A DNA stretch of 64,000 nt from Flavihumibacter sp. UBA7668 (GTDB taxonomy: Bacteria > Bacteroidota > Bacteroidia > Chitinophagales > Chitinophagaceae): positions 248,001-312,000 of the forward strand of contig NZ_DLHM01000001.1 in NCBI RefSeq assembly GCF_002483205.1. Direction: 5' to 3'. How positions within the stretch are numbered: position 1 is the first letter of the stretch; every line of letters begins with the position of its first letter. The notes beneath the pieces are model-generated. The model searched no databases, was not told the DNA's origin, and saw only the letters and a list, made by a program, of their open reading frames with translations. Below, piece by piece: positions 45,685-53,615 of the stretch. The translations under genes and the position numbers were made by a program.

Positions 45685-45829
45685 CTAAAATTGAAGATTC
45701 AAACTATTTTTTCCTTTCGTATTTATAAATGTAGGGGTTCTGCCAGTTTGCGGTAAGCCGCGCTCTGTAGCAGACTGTATCGCCCCGCCTGATTGGCTTC
45801 CCTTTTTTTTATACTGTTTACGAAGAACG

Positions 45830-46678
45830 CTAACGCGATTTCTCTGCCAATTCCACAATCAGTTTCATAGCTTTATCCCACATGGCCTCATGTTGTGTTA
45901 AATATTTCTTTGCAAGCGGACCGCATTCAATTTCCAACTCAAATTTTCGATCTGCAATTTTGATGAGCCGGTATTTTTCTGAATATTCCCCGGGTTTTGC
46001 ATTCGGTACCGCATTGATATCATCATACATATCAACCTGCAAATATTCCATCGGACGATGCGCTGCAACAATTCCTTTGGATCCAATATCTCCACCCGGA
46101 TCTGTCCAGATTACAGTGGAGCCAATAGTCCAGTCCGTTTCAACAAATGCACCATCACCAAATGCCTTGCCCCATTGATTGCCCGGATGAAGTACTATAT
46201 CCCATATTTTCTCGGCAGCCGCTTCAATTGAACTGCTTTTCCTGATCGTATCCGTTTCCACAAAAGAAGGGAGTGCTTCATTTACGAAATAGTTCCAGCC
46301 ACCCATAAAACTTTCTCTTCTGAAATTTGGATCTTCCTGCGGAAAGCTTTCCAACCCAGTATGATGCAGTTTCAATCTGGTTGAATGTCCTCCTTCTGCA
46401 AATAATTCCCAGGTAAGAACGGAATATCCCTGATAATCGGGATAAGTCCAGGAATAACTGAGTTTATTGGGCGGATCACATTCCAGAATTTCACAGGCAT
46501 GCAGGTATTGAATTTTTTCATCGCCGCCCGTGAATTGAAATTTAAAACCCTTTTCTGCTTTGAAATCGCCCAAATCAAAATACCATTCCTTCATCTGGCC
46601 GGCATCTGTAATTGCTTTCCATAATTTTTCAATTGGTGCAGCATACCTGCGTTCAAGGAGGAGTGGTGTTGATTCCAT
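45830..46678 (-). CDS. Tandem SRPBCC (AHSA1-type) domain protein
   Basis: The 282-residue cytoplasmic protein is made of two SRPBCC/AHSA1 hydrophobic-pocket domains. The first (~1-140) has RRYAAPIEKLWKAITDAGQMKEWYFD and SYSWTYPDYQG. The second (~143-282) begins with the IEAAAEKIWDIVLHPGNQWGKAFGD helix. Such domains bind hydrophobic ligands; two-domain forms are common in Bacteroidota and lack an assigned role. It is transcribed toward the amidohydrolase with a 231-bp gap, so it is probably separate. The decayed serine hydrolase gene lies directly upstream. Confidence 0.83.
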   Translation of the reverse strand: MESTPLLLERRYAAPIEKLWKAITDAGQMKEWYFDLGDFKAEKGFKFQFTGGDEKIQYLHACEILECDPPNKLSYSWTYPDYQGYSVLTWELFAEGGHSTRLKLHHTGLESFPQEDPNFRRESFMGGWNYFVNEALPSFVETDTIRKSSSIEAAAEKIWDIVLHPGNQWGKAFGDGAFVETDWTIGSTVIWTDPGGDIGSKGIVAAHRPMEYLQVDMYDDINAVPNAKPGEYSEKYRLIKIADRKFELEIECGPLAKKYLTQHEAMWDKAMKLIVELAEKSR

Positions 46679-46704
46679 TTTAAATAGTTTAGTCTAGTAG
46701 AAAT

Positions 46705-47640
46705 CTACATTAGTATAGGAATAATATATTTCAGCAAAATTTCAAAGGGAAGTTTACCTCGCCAATTGCCAAAATTACTGCCTGTAAATACAACAGAAGT
46801 TTTATAATCCGGAAGATACATCATGTATTGACCACCATTGCCGGAGGAAAAAAGACTTCTGTTTTAATGTTGCCATACTGCAAATCCTCCCGATACCAAA
46901 AGAAACCATAACGTGCCGATTCATATCGCGCATTTAGAATTTTTCAATAGCGCGTAAACGAGAAATCAATGTTAATGGTGCAATTGGTGGATTTTTCGAT
47001 CCATGCTTCACTTACCAGCTGTTTGCCATTCCAGTTTCCTTTCTGTTTCACCAGGCTGATGACCTTGAAAAAATCAATCGGTTTCATAAAAAAGGAACCC
47101 GCCGTCATTCCGGAACCGGTAGGTGAAACAGTCCATTTATACTCCTCTATTCTCATGGGTTGGAAAAGGTATTTTTAAGCAAAGTCCATCACCGACATGC
47201 CGCTGGCACCTGCAATAATTTCACCCACCAGCAAGGGTTCATTGGAATTATACGACCAGTTCAAAACGGGTTCCCGGATCTTTCAACACCCAGACAAAAA
47301 GCACCCAGTCTTAGCTGTTCATCATCTCCGTTTCGCATTCCGGACCAATATCATAGAATTCTTCACAGTTGAGTCCGGATCGCATTTCGAGTAAATCCTG
47401 CACCCGGATTCTTTTTTTTCGTTCGTCCTTCAATTCGGGAAAAAATTATCAGATGGAATCGGTTATCTTAAACAGCTGCTGATCGATAGCAATTCCTGCC
47501 AGGATACTGGTAATTGATTTGAAAGAAGATCGCAGGTCATGGGGACTATCTTTTGTGAACCCATTGGATAGGTTTTATCGACGATTTTTATTCTACGTTC
47601 TTCAGGAATGGAACGGCTTGCTGGTTGTCTGGTTTACTAA
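46705..47640 (-). pseudogene. Decayed serine hydrolase (class C beta-lactamase fold)
   Basis: Read on the minus strand in shifting frames, this region contains recognisable pieces in the correct order. They are RSIPEERRIKIVDKTYPMG, then LRSSFKSITSILAGIAID (SxxK active-site motif), RIRVQDLLEMRSGLNCEEFY, YNSNEPLLVGEIIAGASGMSVMDF, SGMTAGSFFMKPIDFFKV with NGKQLVSEAWIEKST (intact frame 46944-47156), and a terminal GGQYMMYLPDYKTSVVFTG block ending with TAG at 46705-46707. Several stop codons and frameshifts separate the pieces. The gene is clearly dead; the 5' limit is approximate. Confidence 0.82.
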
Positions 47641-47670
47641 GTTATTCAATAGATGGCCTGCTTCCAGCGT

Positions 47671-47742
47671 TGAGCCCATTTTATGCGTTTGAGCCCATTA
47701 TTGGCCAATTTGAGCCAATTATTACGCGAAAATGAGCCAATT
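47671..47742. repeat. Four-fold direct repeat of TGAGCCMATT (possible insertion-sequence end)
   Basis: tgagccMatt occurs at 47671, 47690, 47711 and 47733, spaced 19, 21 and 22 bp apart, with partly conserved spacers (ttaYgcg between units 1-2 and 3-4). The array lies just upstream of the dead serine hydrolase. Multiple short direct repeats at a terminus are a feature of some insertion sequences such as the IS21 family, so this may be a solo end left by an element; it could also be a protein-binding array. No transposase fragment was recognised in 47640-48034. Confidence 0.55.
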
Positions 47743-48034
47743 TTTAAGGGGACTGAGTTTGTATTGAATTACATAAAATCATTTTAACAAACTGATAATC
47801 TGTTCATTATGCCAGAATGAAGTGCTTTAACAAATTACCAGTTACCGTATATCTTCCGTTGTTCCTTCGTAGATCCTTCGCATTTGACAGCATAACAGAA
47901 GCAATATCAGCTAGTTATCATGGCTAATAAGTTCAGCAGTTGCATGCTGTCTGTATACAAAACATGGCTGTATATAGACTGGTGGCACGTACCATTACAA
48001 AAATTGAGTAGCCTTGTTACTAATAATTTCTGAA

Positions 48035-48553
48035 ATGATACAAACCAGGATCAACCGAATTAGTAGTGTAGTGATTGCCCTACTTTCCTTTTCCTATTCA
48101 ACCATACAGGCGCAGGCCTTACCCGAATTTAATGAGAAACCAGCCTATGTTGATGGCAAATTAAATGAACTGAAAGAATTGGAAAAATCGAGCTACAATA
48201 AAATGGCGAAGGCCAAAGGCCTGACAAAAGCAGAGGCCGGCTTTTTCTTAAAAGGACCTGCCTCTTCGGTTAGAATTGCACAGCAACCAGTATTAAAATT
48301 TGTGGTTAAGGTAAATCCCGGTACCGACCCAAGCGCTGTTTTTGATTTGGTTCGATTTGAAATCCGAAAAGATCAACGAGTTTTTATAGTGGCAACTGCC
48401 AATGCAACAAGCTCAACAACTTCATTCGAAAAAATAAGTTATGAATTAAAGAAAATAAAGGAAGGCTATTATTATTTATTGGTAAAAAATATGGGTGTTG
48501 GCGAATACTTTTTTGGTTCTGCTGATTTTATGTTTGCGTTTGGAATTGAGTAA
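48035..48553 (+). CDS. Small exported protein of unknown function
   Basis: From ATG 48035 the protein has 172 residues; the frame extends to a TTG at 48014, but the ATG gives a proper signal peptide (1-26, ending IQAQ). The mature part starts LPEFNEKPAYVDGKLNELKELEKSSYNKMAK and continues with predicted beta-strands (VLKFVVKVNPG, VFIVATANA, YYYLLVKNMGVGEYFFG). I do not recognise the family. The coding potential looks real: a regular signal peptide and no internal oddities. It is flanked by decayed sequence on both sides. Confidence 0.65.
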   Translation: MIQTRINRISSVVIALLSFSYSTIQAQALPEFNEKPAYVDGKLNELKELEKSSYNKMAKAKGLTKAEAGFFLKGPASSVRIAQQPVLKFVVKVNPGTDPSAVFDLVRFEIRKDQRVFIVATANATSSTTSFEKISYELKKIKEGYYYLLVKNMGVGEYFFGSADFMFAFGIE

Positions 48554-48882
48554 TACGGGTCCATCACAGTTTTTCGGTAAAGCGAAACTTCATATCGCAA
48601 AATAACCGGCCGATTACTCAGCCGTTTATTACAAATCAAAAAACAACTGCCTTATTTATAATAACTGCCAGCACGTCGAAGGGTTTCAAAATAACAGTTT
48701 AATCAGTTCCGGTTTAGCCTGGTAGCCATCTCCTAATGATGTCAGGATACCCGGAGCAATGCGTCAAAGCAAATGCGCCGGCACCTGTTCTTTCAATTCA
48801 ATCAGGATTATTTCATAGGCTTTTCTTTACGCCAGGGAAATGTGATTCTAAACATTCTACCTTTCTGTTCATACAATAAATT
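48554..48882. other. Intergenic region with a possible decayed reading frame
   Basis: Between the small exported protein and the Rrf2 gene. On the minus strand, about 48690-48805 translate as KAYEIILIELKEQVPAHLL, stop, RIAPGILTSLGDGYQAKPELIKLLF. This reads like a once-coding segment interrupted by a stop codon, but I cannot name its family. No RNA gene or repeat was seen. Confidence 0.3.
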
Positions 48883-48926
48883 AAAAGACTTTTTTGTCTT
48901 TTATTAAAATTCAATTCTTATATTTG
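48883..48926 (+). promoter_or_regulatory. Putative Rrf2 promoter with overlapping inverted repeat
   Basis: tatatttg at 48919-48926 matches the Bacteroidota -7 consensus TAnnTTTG, with a ttttg element at 48892-48896 about 22 bp upstream as a candidate -33 box. Overlapping the latter is an inverted repeat, aaaagac (48883-48889) and gtctttt (48896-48902), followed by attaaa. The -7 box ends 16 bp before the Rrf2 ATG. The arrangement suits autoregulation by the Rrf2 protein. Confidence 0.5.
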
Positions 48927-48942
48927 CTCCTAATTATCTCAA

Positions 48943-49374
48943 ATGTTTTCGAAAACTTGTGAATATGCCATTCGGGCTATGATTTTTATTGCACAAAAAT
49001 CCAGAGATGGACGGAAAGTGGGTATAAAAGAAATAGCGGAAGGGATTGATTCACCAGAGCATTTTATCGCCAAGATTTTGCAGGACCTAAGCAGGAAACA
49101 ATTGTTGCAATCCATGAAAGGGCCGCATGGAGGATTTTACCTGGACCAGCAGGGACTGAAACGTTCACTGGCAGACATTGTGAAAGAAGTAGATGGTGAT
49201 AAATTATTTACTGCCTGCGGCCTTGGTTTAAAACATTGCTCTGAAAAATACCCATGTCCTATACATCATGAATTTAAAGAGGTAAGAAAACGCATGCTAA
49301 CCATACTTCAAAACGCTAAACTCAATGAGTTCAATTTGGAACAAAACAAATTGCTCACATTCTTAAAACGCTGA
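48943..49374 (+). CDS. Rrf2 family transcriptional regulator, probable Fe-S sensor
   Basis: The 143-residue protein has a winged helix-turn-helix (~2-70, CEYAIRAMIFIAQ and GPHGGFYL) and a C-terminal cysteine set, Cys92, Cys99 and Cys105 (C-x6-C-x5-C), placed as the cluster ligands of IscR and NsrR. The protein therefore probably carries an Fe-S cluster and responds to NO, O2 or Fe-S status. It is immediately upstream of the oxidase/haemoglobin genes on the same strand (56 bp gap). Because truncated haemoglobin and a cbb3-like oxidase follow, a nitrosative or low-oxygen signal is likely, by inference. Similar operator-like words occur before this gene and before the next. Confidence 0.85.
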   Translation: MFSKTCEYAIRAMIFIAQKSRDGRKVGIKEIAEGIDSPEHFIAKILQDLSRKQLLQSMKGPHGGFYLDQQGLKRSLADIVKEVDGDKLFTACGLGLKHCSEKYPCPIHHEFKEVRKRMLTILQNAKLNEFNLEQNKLLTFLKR

Positions 49375-49385
49375 TTTTTTTTGCT

Positions 49386-49424
49386 TTATTAAAAGATATA
49401 AAGGTATTTTTCTCTGTTTAATAA
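49386..49424 (+). promoter_or_regulatory. Inverted repeat between the Rrf2 gene and the oxidase operon
   Basis: ttattaaa (49386-49393) and tttaataa (49417-49424) are exact reverse complements around a 23-bp spacer containing agatataaaggta. The word attaaaaga occurs here and (as attaaaagac) at the Rrf2 promoter, suggesting that the same regulator binds both. The site lies 6-44 bp upstream of the first oxidase-operon ATG. Confidence 0.35.
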
Positions 49425-49430
49425 GAAACA

Positions 49431-49757
49431 ATGATTACCAAACGAATAATAGTTATTACTGCTCTGTTAGCGTGTTTTACCACCGGCTATTCTCAAAGCA
49501 GCATTCCTTCCAGCCTTTCTCTGGAATCACCTGAAGCCTTAACTGTCATCCTGTACCTGTTCCTGTTACTAATCGTACTAGGAGTACTGGCATTAAAAAA
49601 TAAGGTGATCGGATTACGCCATCATTTTAATTCCAGATCAGAGGGAGACCAACTAAACAGACTCAAAAAGCTGGCAGATAATCTAAGCAGCGGGCAAATA
49701 AGCAGGTTGCAGGAGTATAAAAAAAGAAATAGCAATGAACGAATCAACAATGAGTAA
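49431..49757 (+). CDS. Small membrane protein similar to the N-terminal extension of the downstream CcoN
   Basis: The 108-residue protein has a signal-peptide-like start (1-21), one strong transmembrane helix (~37-55, VILYLFLLLIVLGVLALKN) and a charged helical tail with LKKLADNLSSGQISRLQEYKKR. The helix-plus-tail pattern closely resembles residues ~10-75 of the CcoN protein encoded next (LLGIVIVILKVMG ... KLAEYLGNLSKEEFDKQIVKRK), suggesting duplication. It overlaps the CcoN start by 23 bp, so expression is coupled. It is probably an accessory or structural subunit of the oxidase; not a known CcoQ or CcoH by motif. Confidence 0.7.
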   Translation: MITKRIIVITALLACFTTGYSQSSIPSSLSLESPEALTVILYLFLLLIVLGVLALKNKVIGLRHHFNSRSEGDQLNRLKKLADNLSSGQISRLQEYKKRNSNERINNE

Positions 49758-51483
49758 TCCAGGGATAATTATCACTATTATTCTGTTACTGCTTCCTATA
49801 TTATTGGGAATAGTCATAGTGATCCTGAAAGTGATGGGCACCATCCGCCAGGCAAAAGACCAGCAACAACTTGAAGACGCAGATAAACTGGCTGAGTATC
49901 TGGGAAATTTGTCCAAAGAAGAATTCGATAAGCAAATCGTAAAAAGAAAAGCAGCATTGGATTTCCAACTATCGCATCAGGAATTATCCGGAAAAATGCC
50001 ACCTGAAGATGAGAAGGGACTCCTTCATATCAATCAACCTCCGGGATTACCGATTGTTGCGGCCAAGAAAAAAGCATTAGCACGACCCCATATTGATCCT
50101 AAACTTTCCAAACTTATTATCTGGTATTTTTTGTCCGCAACAGCCTGGTTGCTCTTTGGAACAACTATAGGAGAATACCTCGGTATTAAGTTTGTGGCCC
50201 CAGACGCTGATCATATAAGCTGGTTAAGTTTTGGTCGTTTACGTCCCGTACATACCAATTCAGTTTTTTGGGGATGGGCCTCGCTTGGAATGCTGGGCTT
50301 AGGGTATTATATCATTCCCCGGGTCAGTAATACAAAACTGGCTAACCTGAACTACGGTTGGTACACCTTAGGACTGATAAATTTTGCTGTACTTATAGGC
50401 TCCATTTGTCTGATGGCTGGCATCAATAACGGTGGCGGCGAATATCGTGAGTACATATGGCCGGTTATGCTCATGTTTGCAATTGGTATTGTGCTCACAC
50501 TGATCAATTTTATACAAACAATTGCCAGACGCACTACCAAAGAAATCTATATCTCAAACTGGTATATAGTTGCTTCCATAATTTTTGCCATAGTCATTAC
50601 TATCGTAGCATATGTACCGAACTGGCAGAACGGACTGGGTGAAACAATTATACAAGGATATTATATGCACCAGGGGGTAGGTATGTGGTTCATGCTCTTT
50701 ACACTTGGAATTGTTTATTACATCCTGCCCCAGCAGTTGAATAAGCCCATTTATTCTTATAGTCTGGGTATTCTGGCTTTCTGGACACAGATCCTTTTTT
50801 ACACCCTTATAGGTACGCACCATTTTGTCTTCAGTTCAATACCCTGGTGGCTTCAGACTGTAGCCATTGTAGGCAGCGCCGGTATGGTGATACCGGTAAT
50901 AGCAGGAACCACCAATTTCATATTAACATTTAAAGGAGCCTGGTATAAAATCAGCGATAGTTATACACTCCCCTTCTTTCTTGTTGGAATCCTTTTTTAT
51001 TTTACCGGTTCCCTGCAGGGAACTGCTGAAGCATTCCGAAGCGCGAACCTTATCTGGCATTTCACTGATTTTACGGTTGCCCATTCCCACCTAACCATGT
51101 ATGGCATTATCTGCTTTTTCCTATGGGCGGGAATTTATGCAATTCTTCCCAGGCTGACAGGTAAAGAAGCCCCACAAATAACGGTGGGTGCTCATTTCTG
51201 GTTAGCATTAATCGGACTTCTGTTCTATACCATACCACTAATGTATGGCAGCACACTGAAAGGACTATTATGGATGGATAACAAACCTTTTATTGAAGGA
51301 GTAGTGCTGATGGCTCCCTATTGGTTATGGCGCGCCATTGGAGGAAGCCTAATGTGGCTTTCTCATTTATTCTTTGCCTACAATATTTATCAGATGGTCG
51401 CCACCAGAAAAGAGGTTGATATTCAGGAAACAGCTATCCGGAAACTCACAGACCCGGTCACCCCTATTCAACCCATCACCTAA
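49735..51483 (+). CDS. ccoN: cbb3-type cytochrome c oxidase subunit I with N-terminal membrane extension
   Basis: The 582-residue protein is the haem-copper oxidase catalytic subunit of the C (cbb3) family. The expected residues are present: haem b ligand His173 (RLRPVHTN), CuB ligands His312 (YMHQGVG), His362 and His363 (GTHH), haem ligands His450 and His452 (VAHSHL). Tyr356 falls exactly 44 residues after His312, as the His-Tyr cross-link pair does in characterised CcoN, which argues for O2 reduction rather than NO reduction. An extra ~125 residues precede the core: one membrane helix (~10-33) and a charged coil. ATG 49750 is an alternative start. It is followed by the CcoO-like gene after 17 bp. 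Confidence 0.9.
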   Translation: MNESTMSNPGIIITIILLLLPILLGIVIVILKVMGTIRQAKDQQQLEDADKLAEYLGNLSKEEFDKQIVKRKAALDFQLSHQELSGKMPPEDEKGLLHINQPPGLPIVAAKKKALARPHIDPKLSKLIIWYFLSATAWLLFGTTIGEYLGIKFVAPDADHISWLSFGRLRPVHTNSVFWGWASLGMLGLGYYIIPRVSNTKLANLNYGWYTLGLINFAVLIGSICLMAGINNGGGEYREYIWPVMLMFAIGIVLTLINFIQTIARRTTKEIYISNWYIVASIIFAIVITIVAYVPNWQNGLGETIIQGYYMHQGVGMWFMLFTLGIVYYILPQQLNKPIYSYSLGILAFWTQILFYTLIGTHHFVFSSIPWWLQTVAIVGSAGMVIPVIAGTTNFILTFKGAWYKISDSYTLPFFLVGILFYFTGSLQGTAEAFRSANLIWHFTDFTVAHSHLTMYGIICFFLWAGIYAILPRLTGKEAPQITVGAHFWLALIGLLFYTIPLMYGSTLKGLLWMDNKPFIEGVVLMAPYWLWRAIGGSLMWLSHLFFAYNIYQMVATRKEVDIQETAIRKLTDPVTPIQPIT

Positions 51484-51500
51484 TTCATATTAGCACAACC

Positions 51501-52511
51501 ATGGAACTTTTTGACAATCATAAAAAGCTTTTTACTACAGCCACATTATTATTCCTGCTATTAACACTATTTGTTGCGATCCTGCCCGCGATTAATAACC
51601 AGCAGCGAAACCGCCCGCTTCCAAATGCTAAAATGCTTACAGAAGCTGAAATGAAAGGAAAAGCAATTTATATTTCAAATGGGTGCGTCGCCTGTCATAC
51701 CCAACAAGTGCGAAATGTAGATATGGATAAAATCTGGGGAAGCAGGCCGAGCATCGCAGCAGATTATGCCGCCATCCATCGAACAGACCTATGGCGCAAT
51801 ACAGCAACTCTAATGGGAACGGAACGAACTGGTCCGGACCTTACAGATATCGGAACAAGGCAACCGGGAAAAGAGTGGAATCTCGTTCATCTCTATAATC
51901 CGCGTATTGTAGTCAAAGAATCAATAATGCCTGCCTATCCCTGGTTATTTACAATAAAATCAGCCCCATCCGATTCAGATGTTGTAGTAAATGTACCGGC
52001 AGCTTATCTTAAAAGTAAGGAAGGTAAACTGGTTGCAACCAAAGAGGCGCTTTATCTGCTGGCATACCTGCAATCCTTAAAGCAGACCAAACTACCGGAA
52101 GGCAACCCGATCCCGGAATTTCTTTATAAGAAAGCAATAAAACAAGCCGATAATAATCAGGGTCAGCAACCTGAACTGGATGGAAAAGCACTCTATACGG
52201 CGAGCTGTCAAAGCTGTCACCAGGAGAATGGTGAAGGATTACCCGGTGCATTTCCAGCTTTAAAAGGAAGTCCCGTTGTAATGAGTAATAACCTAGAATT
52301 ATATGTAGACATCATAATGAATGGTTATGATGCGAGGCCGGAATTTGGTATCATGTCACCCATCGGGACAAACCTGGAATGGACTGAAAAAGAAGTAGCT
52401 GCAATAATAAATTATGAGCGTACGAGTTGGGGAAATGATGGGAAAAAAGTAACTCCGGATGAAATAAAAAAAATCATGGACTTGCTGAAATTAAAAACAA
52501 CAGCACAATGA
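51501..52511 (+). CDS. ccoO: CcoO-type cytochrome c fused to a second cytochrome c domain
   Basis: The 336-residue protein is anchored by one N-terminal membrane helix (~11-30). A CcoO-like monohaem domain has CVACH (Cys62, Cys65, His66), the family-typical QQVRNVD segment, GPDLTDIGTR and axial Met143 in SIMPAYPW. A second cytochrome c domain follows, with CQSCH (Cys236, Cys239, His240) and probable axial Met285. In standard cbb3 oxidases a separate dihaem CcoP feeds electrons to CcoO; here a single fused haem domain seems to replace it. It overlaps the next gene by 4 bp. Confidence 0.88.
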   Translation: MELFDNHKKLFTTATLLFLLLTLFVAILPAINNQQRNRPLPNAKMLTEAEMKGKAIYISNGCVACHTQQVRNVDMDKIWGSRPSIAADYAAIHRTDLWRNTATLMGTERTGPDLTDIGTRQPGKEWNLVHLYNPRIVVKESIMPAYPWLFTIKSAPSDSDVVVNVPAAYLKSKEGKLVATKEALYLLAYLQSLKQTKLPEGNPIPEFLYKKAIKQADNNQGQQPELDGKALYTASCQSCHQENGEGLPGAFPALKGSPVVMSNNLELYVDIIMNGYDARPEFGIMSPIGTNLEWTEKEVAAIINYERTSWGNDGKKVTPDEIKKIMDLLKLKTTAQ

Positions 52512-52768
52512 AAAAGATCCTACTATTCATGGCAATGCTTGTTCAATGCAGTTACTCCTTCTCCTGTCCGGTTTGTGAGCGAAATAAACCCGAAATACTA
52601 AAAGGAATTACCCATGGCCAGGGGCCTTCTTCCAACTGGGACTATGTCATTATTATAAGCATGATTGCAATAGCCCTGATCTCCTTTTACTTATCCTTAA
52701 AATGGATGGTACGCCCTGGAGAAAAATCAGCACATCATATCAAAAGAACCATTTTAAATATTGAATAA
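52508..52768 (+). CDS. Small membrane protein of the oxidase operon
   Basis: The 86-residue protein has a signal peptide (1-18), then CPVCERNKPEILKGITHGQG in the periplasm and one membrane helix (~46-67) with a short basic tail. The Cys-x-x-Cys just after the signal cleavage site could bind metal or form a disulfide; I cannot assign a function. The ATGA overlap with the CcoO gene and the 1-bp gap to the next gene show that it belongs to the operon. It may take the place of CcoQ/CcoH-type small subunits. Confidence 0.68.
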   Translation: MKKILLFMAMLVQCSYSFSCPVCERNKPEILKGITHGQGPSSNWDYVIIISMIAIALISFYLSLKWMVRPGEKSAHHIKRTILNIE

Positions 52769-52769
52769 A

Positions 52770-53174
52770 ATGAGTGACAAAAGCACCATTTTCATTTTTA
52801 TTGACAACGATTCAAAGCCCATTGCGAAGGTATTGTCTCCCGTAAGTTTTGAACTGGATACGCGTAAGCTAACCGATGGCGAACATATTCTGCGGATTAT
52901 TAGCAAAGACCCTACAGGAAAAGAGGGTATTCGAAAGATCCCATTTGTTGTACGGAATGGTCCGGCAATTGACATAGAAGGTATCCGGGAAAATGCGATT
53001 GTAGATGGTGTTATCCCCATTATGATTAACGCTTACGGGAAGGGAGATCAAAAAGGATTCCTGATATCTGGCAGTGAAACTCCGCAAAGCATACCCTGGT
53101 GGGTATGGATCATTATTATCGGATTTTCGGGTTGGGCTATGTATTATATGTTCATGTATTATTCAATTGTTTAA
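52770..53174 (+). CDS. Tail-anchored Ig-like-domain protein of the oxidase operon
   Basis: From ATG 52770 (134 residues; a TTG at 52761 overlaps the previous stop and is unlikely). Residues ~5-100 look like an Ig/fibronectin-type beta-sandwich (FELDTRKLTDGEHILRIISKDPTGKEG is typical). A single C-terminal membrane helix follows (~110-130, PWWVWIIIIGFSGWAMYYMF). There is no signal peptide. The family is not known to me beyond this fold guess. Position between the oxidase genes and the haemoglobin suggests an assembly or electron-transfer scaffold role. Confidence 0.68.
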   Translation: MSDKSTIFIFIDNDSKPIAKVLSPVSFELDTRKLTDGEHILRIISKDPTGKEGIRKIPFVVRNGPAIDIEGIRENAIVDGVIPIMINAYGKGDQKGFLISGSETPQSIPWWVWIIIIGFSGWAMYYMFMYYSIV

Positions 53175-53183
53175 TTATCATCA

Positions 53184-53576
53184 ATGAGCTTGAAAGGAGA
53201 TATTACATCGATAGAAGATATAAAACTACTGGTTAATTCATTTTATGGAAAAATCAGGGAAGATCAATTGCTGGGTACCATATTTAATACTGTCATACAG
53301 AACAGATGGCCGCAACATCTGAACAAAATGTATACCTTCTGGCAGACGGTACTTTTAGACGAACACACTTATTATGGAAGTCCTTTTCCTCCGCATGCCA
53401 AATTACCCATTCAACAGGAACACTTTGACAGATGGCTTTACATCTGGCATAACACCATTGATGAACATTTTTACGGCCAGGTTGCTGATGAAGCAAAATG
53501 GCGGGGTGGTAAAATGGCTTCTATGTTTTTAATGAAGCTTGATTATTTAAGGAACAGTGAAAGTCTGAATTCCTAA
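53184..53576 (+). CDS. Group III truncated haemoglobin
   Basis: The 130-residue protein matches group III (P-type) truncated globins: IKLLVNSFYGKIREDQLLGTIF at the start, MYTFWQTVLLDEHTYYGSPFPPHAKLPI in the middle and HFDRWLYIWHNTID after it. His71 and His80 lie in the segment that carries the proximal haem ligand. Relatives are linked to NO tolerance or oxygen handling at low O2. It is the last gene of the operon led by the Rrf2/oxidase genes, supporting a joint response to NO or microaerobic conditions. It converges with the lactonase gene across 39 bp with no clear hairpin terminator. Confidence 0.87.
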   Translation: MSLKGDITSIEDIKLLVNSFYGKIREDQLLGTIFNTVIQNRWPQHLNKMYTFWQTVLLDEHTYYGSPFPPHAKLPIQQEHFDRWLYIWHNTIDEHFYGQVADEAKWRGGKMASMFLMKLDYLRNSESLNS

Positions 53577-53615
53577 TCAGCTTATTTTGATAATGGCAAT
53601 GTTTTGCCTGGAATA

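Noticed and set aside
45740..45800. GC-rich stretch with small hairpin between the SRPBCC and amidohydrolase genes as a small RNA or terminator
   Set aside because: The stem is only 4 bp and the T-run is distant; not enough to call a terminator or RNA.
47671..47742. CRISPR-like array from regularly spaced TGAGCCMATT repeats
   Set aside because: Repeats are only 10 bp, spacers are 9-12 bp and partly similar to each other, and there are no cas genes.
48690..48805. Minus-strand peptide KAYEIILIELKEQVPAHLL*RIAPGILTSLGDGYQAKPELIKLLF as a pseudogene
   Set aside because: It looks protein-like, but I cannot name a family and it is short; left as a note in the intergenic entry.
49735..51483. Reading the CcoN-like protein as a nitric oxide reductase because of the Rrf2 and haemoglobin neighbours
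   Set aside because: Tyr356 and the GTHH pair align at exactly the spacing of the cross-linked Tyr and CuB ligands of cbb3 oxidases, and a CcoO-type partner follows.
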